Shown here: positions 6,357 to 10,000 of the stretch, in pieces
Layout: the number at the start of each line of letters is the position of its first letter
Position numbering within the stretch: position 1 is the stretch's first letter
NCBI GenBank assembly: GCA_020216845.1
Contig: JAIWNK010000072.1
Location: forward strand, 1 to 10,000
Direction: 5' to 3'
Source of the DNA: Anaerolinea sp.
Lineage (GTDB): Bacteria > Chloroflexota > Anaerolineae > Anaerolineales > Anaerolineaceae
DNA: 10,000 nt
Program-made: the position numbers and the translations under genes
The notes under the pieces: generated by a model
Databases searched by the model: none
What the model was told of the DNA's origin: nothing
What the model saw: only the letters and a program-made list of their open reading frames with translations

Positions 6357-8177
6357 TTAATTTTGTTTTTGACAGAATTTTTGGGCTTCTTCAAGTGCTG
6401 TTGCATCACAGACGACCATCAATAAATCATTCGCTGAAAGCAAAGTATTGCCTTTGGGGATGATCGTTTGCTCACCGCGGCGCAAACTGACGATGACAAA
6501 GTGTTTGGGCCAGGCAATTTCCTTGACCTGACGGCCATCGCAGGCAGCGCCAGGCTGGATGAGAATTTCTTGGACTTGTGCTTCTTCAGGAATGTGTTTG
6601 CTCAGCTGTTGTGGAATGGATTCTTGGGGGACAAACCATAAGGGATGCTCTAGATTTTCGAGGGCGGCATCAATTTCCGCGGAAAGTTTTTCGTAAACAT
6701 CTTCTGAGATGATGCCATCTACACGCATGCCCAGGTAGGCAGAGCGTTGGGCGCGCAGGATTTCTCGTCGAGCGATTTCTAATTCTTCTGTTTCAAGTTT
6801 GGGCTGCACGCGCAGGAATTGACGCACTGAATCGGCCAGCAGAGCGGTTTGAGATTGGATTTGGGGCCGAATGCGCTCCCAGGCGGGGGCAGAAATCAAG
6901 CCCTCGCGATAGCGACGTTCGATGTGCGCTTCTGCAGCGCGCAAGGCGTTGAGGCGGGCATGGCGTTGGGTATATTCGATTTGGGCTGGGTCTATGATGA
7001 TGATTTTCAGATGTTGGATGAGAGGACGCATGGTTGTGGCCTGTATCAGCAGGGTGAATAGGGCAACGCCAAACGCCATGGTGCGAATCAGGTCGCGGTC
7101 TGTTCCCAGGCTGGCGGGTAGACTGAGGGCCAGGGCCAGGCTGAGGGCGCCGCGTAACCCGCCCCAGGCAATGACATGCCGCCAGCGCCAGGAAATTGGC
7201 TCGCTGAAACGATTGGTGAGCCACCCCAACCCATAAACGACGATGACGCGCGCGATCAATACGCCGCCAATTGCCCAGGCAAGTGCTTGCCAGGCATTGG
7301 ATAAGGCTTTGAGGTCTACTTCTAGACCAATGAGCAGAAATACCAGTGAGTTGACCAGAAAGGTGATGTATTCCCAGAAGTTATAAAGCACAATGCGCGT
7401 GGTGGGGCTCATGCCTTGTGGCCCTAGGCTGCCCGTAATCAACCCGGCAGCAACGACAGCTAAAACGCCGCTAAAATGCAGCTGTTCGGCCAACAGGTAG
7501 GCACCATAGGCAAGCACGGTTGTCAGCGTGATTTCAATCAGATAATCGTCAATTTGTGCAATCAGGCGCGAGATGGCCCAGCCCAGCAGCAGACCTAATA
7601 CAATGCCGCCAATCGAGACGCTGGCAAAATCTGTCAGGCTCTGCCAGGGGTTGAATTGGTGGGTGAGCGCAATGGCTAATGCTAAATTGAACAGCACAAG
7701 CGCTGTGCCATCGTTGAGCAGGCTTTCTCCTTCTACTAGGACTGCCAACCTTTTGGGAACACCCAGTAAACGGAACAAGGCAACCACAGCGACGGGATCG
7801 GTTGCGGCAATTAGGGCGCCGAAGACCATTGCAACCGGCAAGCTGAGCGGTGTGCCGATCCAGACGATGCCGCCGACAATCAACATGGTCAGCAACACGC
7901 CCGGAACGGCCATTACCAAAATGTAGGTGGCATTTTTGCGCAGTTCATTTAAGTTGAGGTGAAAAGCGGCCTCGAATACCAAAGGAGGCACGAAGAGGGC
8001 TAAGATCAGTTCGGGCGTTAATTCAAATTTGACATCGGATTGAACGGTTAACAAGAGACCAACAACAACAAGGGCAACGGTATAAGGAATGTGCAGTCGG
8101 CGCACGATAATTGCTACCAGAGAGGCTACCAGTAACAATTCAATGATTAAGGTCTCCGTATTGAGAAACTGTTCCAT
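6357..8177 (-). CDS. CPA1-family Na+/H+ antiporter with TrkA-C domain
   Basis: This is a 606-aa inner-membrane cation/proton exchanger, likely for pH and sodium homeostasis. Residues about 8-395 form the 11-13-helix transport domain. Visible CPA1 motifs are ATDPVAV (125-131, transport Asp127), EGESLLNDG (149-157, with the conserved acidic and Asn-Asp residues) and WGGLRGALSL (338-347). Residues about 397-510 are soluble and charged-helical. A TrkA-C (RCK_C) regulatory domain occupies about 534-590, without the nucleotide-binding RCK_N half. The ATG at 8177 was chosen although the frame stays open to 8246: an excellent promoter (8188-8216) lies inside that extension, and the 23 extra residues precede the first helix. 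The distantly related K+/H+ exchangers share this layout, so the ion is not certain. Confidence 0.9.
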   Translation of the reverse strand: MEQFLNTETLIIELLLVASLVAIIVRRLHIPYTVALVVVGLLLTVQSDVKFELTPELILALFVPPLVFEAAFHLNLNELRKNATYILVMAVPGVLLTMLIVGGIVWIGTPLSLPVAMVFGALIAATDPVAVVALFRLLGVPKRLAVLVEGESLLNDGTALVLFNLALAIALTHQFNPWQSLTDFASVSIGGIVLGLLLGWAISRLIAQIDDYLIEITLTTVLAYGAYLLAEQLHFSGVLAVVAAGLITGSLGPQGMSPTTRIVLYNFWEYITFLVNSLVFLLIGLEVDLKALSNAWQALAWAIGGVLIARVIVVYGLGWLTNRFSEPISWRWRHVIAWGGLRGALSLALALSLPASLGTDRDLIRTMAFGVALFTLLIQATTMRPLIQHLKIIIIDPAQIEYTQRHARLNALRAAEAHIERRYREGLISAPAWERIRPQIQSQTALLADSVRQFLRVQPKLETEELEIARREILRAQRSAYLGMRVDGIISEDVYEKLSAEIDAALENLEHPLWFVPQESIPQQLSKHIPEEAQVQEILIQPGAACDGRQVKEIAWPKHFVIVSLRRGEQTIIPKGNTLLSANDLLMVVCDATALEEAQKFCQKQN

Positions 8178-8187
8178 ACAGAAAATT

Positions 8188-8216
8188 ATCATACTCTTTG
8201 CAGCGGGGCGCGTCAA
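8188..8216 (-). promoter_or_regulatory. Sigma70-type promoter of the antiporter gene, likely leaderless mRNA
   Basis: On the minus strand -35 TTGACG (8211-8216) and -10 TATGAT (8188-8193) are separated by exactly 17 bp. Only 10 nt separate the -10 box from the ATG at 8177, so the transcript would begin within a few bases of the start codon. No Shine-Dalgarno sequence is present, which agrees with leaderless translation. Confidence 0.8.
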
Positions 8217-8249
8217 GAAGAACTTTGATTTGTATTTATCTTTCAAAAT

Positions 8250-8291
8250 GGCTGGTGAGAGAAGAGCTTTTGCCCGCTCTTTTTTCCAGCC
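8250..8291. other. Long imperfect hairpin in the divergent intergenic region
   Basis: GGCTGG (8250-8255) pairs with CCAGCC (8286-8291), and AAGAGC (8262-8267) pairs with GCTCTT (8276-8281) around an 8-nt loop. The purine-rich TGAGAG and a T-run lie between the two stems. On the plus strand the inner stem plus T-run looks like an intrinsic terminator, yet it lies upstream of both predicted promoters. It may be an operator, a small-RNA end, or a leftover of an older gene. Confidence 0.5.
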
Positions 8292-8342
8292 CTACTAATT
8301 TTGTTAAAAATTCTTGGTGCGCTTTTTTTGCGTGTGCGTTCG

Positions 8343-8351
8343 TGATACAAT
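8343..8351 (+). promoter_or_regulatory. Extended -10 promoter of the copper-handling pair
   Basis: TGA-TACAAT is an extended -10 element 47 bp before the ATG at 8399. The -35 region holds only a T-run. The predicted start near 8358 gives a leader of about 40 nt, ending in the ribosome-binding site AAAGGA (8385-8390). A short palindrome (AATTTT/AAAATT, near 8297-8312) lies upstream and could bind a regulator. No recognised CopY or CueR operator was seen. Confidence 0.5.
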
Positions 8352-8398
8352 AATCATTACTTAAAAGGTGTATTTTGTTGTAATAAAGGATGGATCCA

Positions 8399-9466
8399 AT
8401 GACAGAAGTTTTTCTGGCGTTTGTGACGGGGTTGACAGCAGGAGGCTTGAGCTGCCTGGCAGTGCAAGGAGGGTTGTTGGCTTCCTCTTTGGCTGGGCAA
8501 ATTGAGCGTGAGCAAGCAAAGGCGCGTCTAGCGCTACCCATTTTGGCTTTTTTGTTATCTAAGCTGGCTGTGCACACCTTGTTTGGGGCGCTTTTGGGCT
8601 GGTTTGGGTCTTTGTTTCAATTGAGCGTTTGGGCTCGCGCGGGTTTGTTGCTGCTGATTGGTGTGTTTATGATTGGAAACGGGCTGCGGATGTTAAACGT
8701 GCATCCGATATTTCGCTTTTTTACGTTTGAGCCGCCGGCACGCCTGACGCGCTTTATTCGTCGGCGCTCGCGCGATCAACGTTTGTTGACCCCGGTGTTG
8801 CTGGGGGCGTTGACGTTGCTCATTCCGTGTGGGGTGACGCAGACAATGTTCGCTGCAGCTGTGGCAAGTGGCAGCCCTTTGCAGGGGGCGGCATTGATGT
8901 TTGCATTTGTTTTGGGGGCTAGCCCGGTGTTTTTTGTGGTGAGTTATTTTGCAACCCGGCTTGGGGCGCATTGGGAACGGGTTTTTGTGCGTTTGGTAGC
9001 AATTGGGTTGTTGGTGGTGGGCGGACTTTCGGTTGAAAGTGGGCTCAACCTGGCCGGGTCGCCCATTTCGTTTGCACGGTTGTCGCGAGCCCTGGAACAG
9101 CCCTGGCAGCCGGTCGGCGTTACGCCAAGCCCGGCGCCGAGTGTGGGCGGGCTTGTGCCCGATGGGCCTGCGCTGCCGACGCCGACTTTGCCGGGGGGGC
9201 AGGGAGTCATTGCGCTGAGGGTCTTAAACACGGGCTATGAGCCTGCTGTGTTGGAGGCGCCAGCAAACCAGGCTTTGACTCTGCATTTGGTAACGGATCG
9301 CATTTATTCGTGCACGCGGGCGTTTGTCATTCCGGCATTGAATATCGAGACGATGCTGCCGGTGAGTGGTGAAGTGGCGATTGAATTGCCGCCGCAACCA
9401 TCCGGGCGGCGCCTGGCTTATGCCTGTTCAATGGGTATGTATAGTGGTGAGATTGTTTTCAAGTGA
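8399..9466 (+). CDS. TauE/SafE-like (DsbD-type) membrane protein with C-terminal cupredoxin domain
   Basis: This 355-aa protein is probably involved in copper trafficking or export. Residues 1-215 form about six membrane helices of the UreH/DsbD_2 type. Two membrane cysteines stand where DsbD/CcdA proteins keep theirs: GLSC (Cys19) and IPCG (Cys144). A Pro-rich linker (235-267) leads to a cupredoxin-like beta domain (272-355) with candidate metal ligands Cys305 (YSCTRAFVIP), Cys343 and Met345/347 (YACSMGM). The cupredoxin should face the outside. The ATG at 8399 has AAAGGA 8 nt upstream; an in-frame ATG at 8390 overlaps that site and is rejected. An HMA metallochaperone gene follows 6 bp later. 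Many related proteins carry the HMA domain fused to the same chain. The metal is inferred, not shown. Confidence 0.82.
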   Translation: MTEVFLAFVTGLTAGGLSCLAVQGGLLASSLAGQIEREQAKARLALPILAFLLSKLAVHTLFGALLGWFGSLFQLSVWARAGLLLLIGVFMIGNGLRMLNVHPIFRFFTFEPPARLTRFIRRRSRDQRLLTPVLLGALTLLIPCGVTQTMFAAAVASGSPLQGAALMFAFVLGASPVFFVVSYFATRLGAHWERVFVRLVAIGLLVVGGLSVESGLNLAGSPISFARLSRALEQPWQPVGVTPSPAPSVGGLVPDGPALPTPTLPGGQGVIALRVLNTGYEPAVLEAPANQALTLHLVTDRIYSCTRAFVIPALNIETMLPVSGEVAIELPPQPSGRRLAYACSMGMYSGEIVFK

Positions 9467-9472
9467 GGTGAT

Positions 9473-9685
9473 ATGAAACGGCAGGTATTTATCATTCATC
9501 ATATGAGTTGTTCGGGGTGTGCCTTGCGCTTACAGGGGTTGGAAGATTCGTTGCCGGGGGTGCGGCAAGTGGATGCGAGTTATCACAGGGCGAGAATGGA
9601 AGTTGTTTATGATGAGGGTCAGGTGACGGAGGAAGAGATTATAGAAGCGGTGCGTTCGTTGGGATATGAGGCAGAGCGCTCTTAA
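9473..9685 (+). CDS. HMA-domain metallochaperone (CopZ-like)
   Basis: This is a 70-aa cytosolic protein consisting of one heavy-metal-associated domain of beta-alpha-beta-beta-alpha-beta type. The metal site is MSCSGC (residues 11-16), the standard MxCxxC that binds Cu(I); two histidines precede it. The usual family pattern continues: GV..V.A.Y at 29-37, then EEIIEAVRSLGYEAE at the end. GAGGTG overlaps the stop codon of the upstream gene and sits 2 nt from the ATG, so the two genes are almost certainly co-translated. It likely passes copper to or from the upstream membrane protein. Zn or Hg cannot be excluded from the motif alone. Confidence 0.9.
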   Translation: MKRQVFIIHHMSCSGCALRLQGLEDSLPGVRQVDASYHRARMEVVYDEGQVTEEEIIEAVRSLGYEAERS

Positions 9686-9710
9686 GTTGATGGAGAAAAA
9701 TGATCCCGAA

Positions 9711-9744
9711 AAAAGTGATTCGGCGCGATAATTGAATCACTTTT
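9711..9744 (+). terminator. Hairpin after the metallochaperone gene, probable terminator
   Basis: A perfect 11-bp inverted repeat, AAAAGTGATTC/GAATCACTTTT (9711-9721 and 9734-9744), encloses a 12-nt loop. It lies 26 bp after the preceding stop codon and 20 bp before the next ATG. The GC content of the stem is low and the T-run only four bases, so termination would be weak. An operator for the next gene is the alternative. Confidence 0.5.
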
Positions 9745-9763
9745 GGAAGTCTTTGGAGGGAAG

Positions 9764-10000
9764 ATGGATGCTCAATGGCAGCGGCGGGGATTCCGGGTCT
9801 TCAATCGCTTGATGGTGTTGATGTGGCGATTGGGATTGGGATGTTGGGTCAATGCCTGGCCAAAGGTTGGGGGGCGGATTTTGGTCATTCTTCACCGCGG
9901 GCGTAAGAGTGGCAAGCTGCGGCGTACGCCGGTTAACTATGCCTTGATGGATGGTGAAATTTATTGCACTGCTGGGTTCGGTGACCAATCAGATTGGTAT
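9764..10000 (+). CDS. Deazaflavin (F420)-dependent nitroreductase-family protein, partial
   Basis: The first 79 codons are present and the frame is still open at the window edge. After an N-terminal helix (RVFNRLMVLMWRLG, 11-24) comes the family core GGRILVILHRGRKSGK (36-51), then RRTPVNY (53-59) and DGEIYCTAGFGDQSDWY (63-79). The HRGRKSG motif and the TP-Y strand followed by a GG-like turn and W are typical of the DDN/DUF385 split-barrel family. These enzymes reduce quinones or nitro compounds with F420H2, although some members bind other cofactors or have no known substrate. GGAGG lies 4 nt before the ATG, a somewhat short spacing. It probably forms its own transcription unit after the hairpin at 9711-9744. 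Confidence 0.82.
   Translation, partial: MDAQWQRRGFRVFNRLMVLMWRLGLGCWVNAWPKVGGRILVILHRGRKSGKLRRTPVNYALMDGEIYCTAGFGDQSDWY

Noticed and set aside
8178..8246. N-terminal 23-residue extension of the Na+/H+ antiporter
   Set aside because: It contains the best sigma70 promoter of the region (TTGACG-17-TATGAT), and the added residues precede the first membrane helix without family support.
1..10000. CRISPR array, toxin-antitoxin, phage or transposon system
   Set aside because: No regularly spaced repeats, integrase, transposase or paired small toxin genes are visible on either strand.

Overview
The window looks like ordinary chromosomal DNA from a bacterium of moderate to high G+C. The best guess for lineage is Chloroflexota, class Anaerolineae. 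That guess rests on gene content: a bacterial mevalonate-type decarboxylase, a deazaflavin-type nitroreductase, and a sulfite-exporter-like membrane protein fused to a cupredoxin domain. No phylogenetic marker is present, so it is moderate confidence only. There are no CRISPR arrays, transposases or phage genes.

Left edge (1-392): no protein gene. It holds two copies of a 24-25 bp intergenic repeat, then a tRNA-Pro(CGG) on the minus strand with a textbook sigma70 promoter and an intrinsic terminator. Beyond that terminator lies an exact 19-bp copy of the tRNA 3' end, an att-like or tRNA-fragment duplication.

393-2762: a secreted-domain plus membrane protein of the DUF5692 type (minus) is divergent from a diphosphomevalonate decarboxylase-family enzyme (plus). 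The intergenic region carries an extended -10 promoter with a stem-loop for the minus gene, and inverted repeats in front of mvaD.

2761-6306: a compact minus-strand operon for an energy-coupling factor (ECF) transporter, transcribed in the order fused double ATPase (ecfA), substrate-binding S component, then T component (ecfT). Gaps are about 20 bp with ribosome-binding sites inside them. The operon ends in a strong intrinsic terminator abutting the convergent mvaD stop. The substrate is not evident.

6357-8177: a CPA1-family Na+/H+ antiporter with a cytosolic helical region and a TrkA-C domain. Its promoter lies so close to the ATG that the mRNA is probably leaderless; the same arrangement is seen in front of ecfA.

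8178-10000: a divergent control region with a long imperfect hairpin, then a likely copper-handling pair: a TauE/SafE (DsbD-like) membrane protein with a C-terminal cupredoxin, and a free-standing HMA metallochaperone 6 bp downstream. After another hairpin, the window ends inside a deazaflavin (F420)-dependent nitroreductase-family gene. I see no clear novel system. The most unusual items are the tRNA 3'-end duplication, the decarboxylase substitution that touches substrate choice, the orphan ECF transporter and the split copper module.
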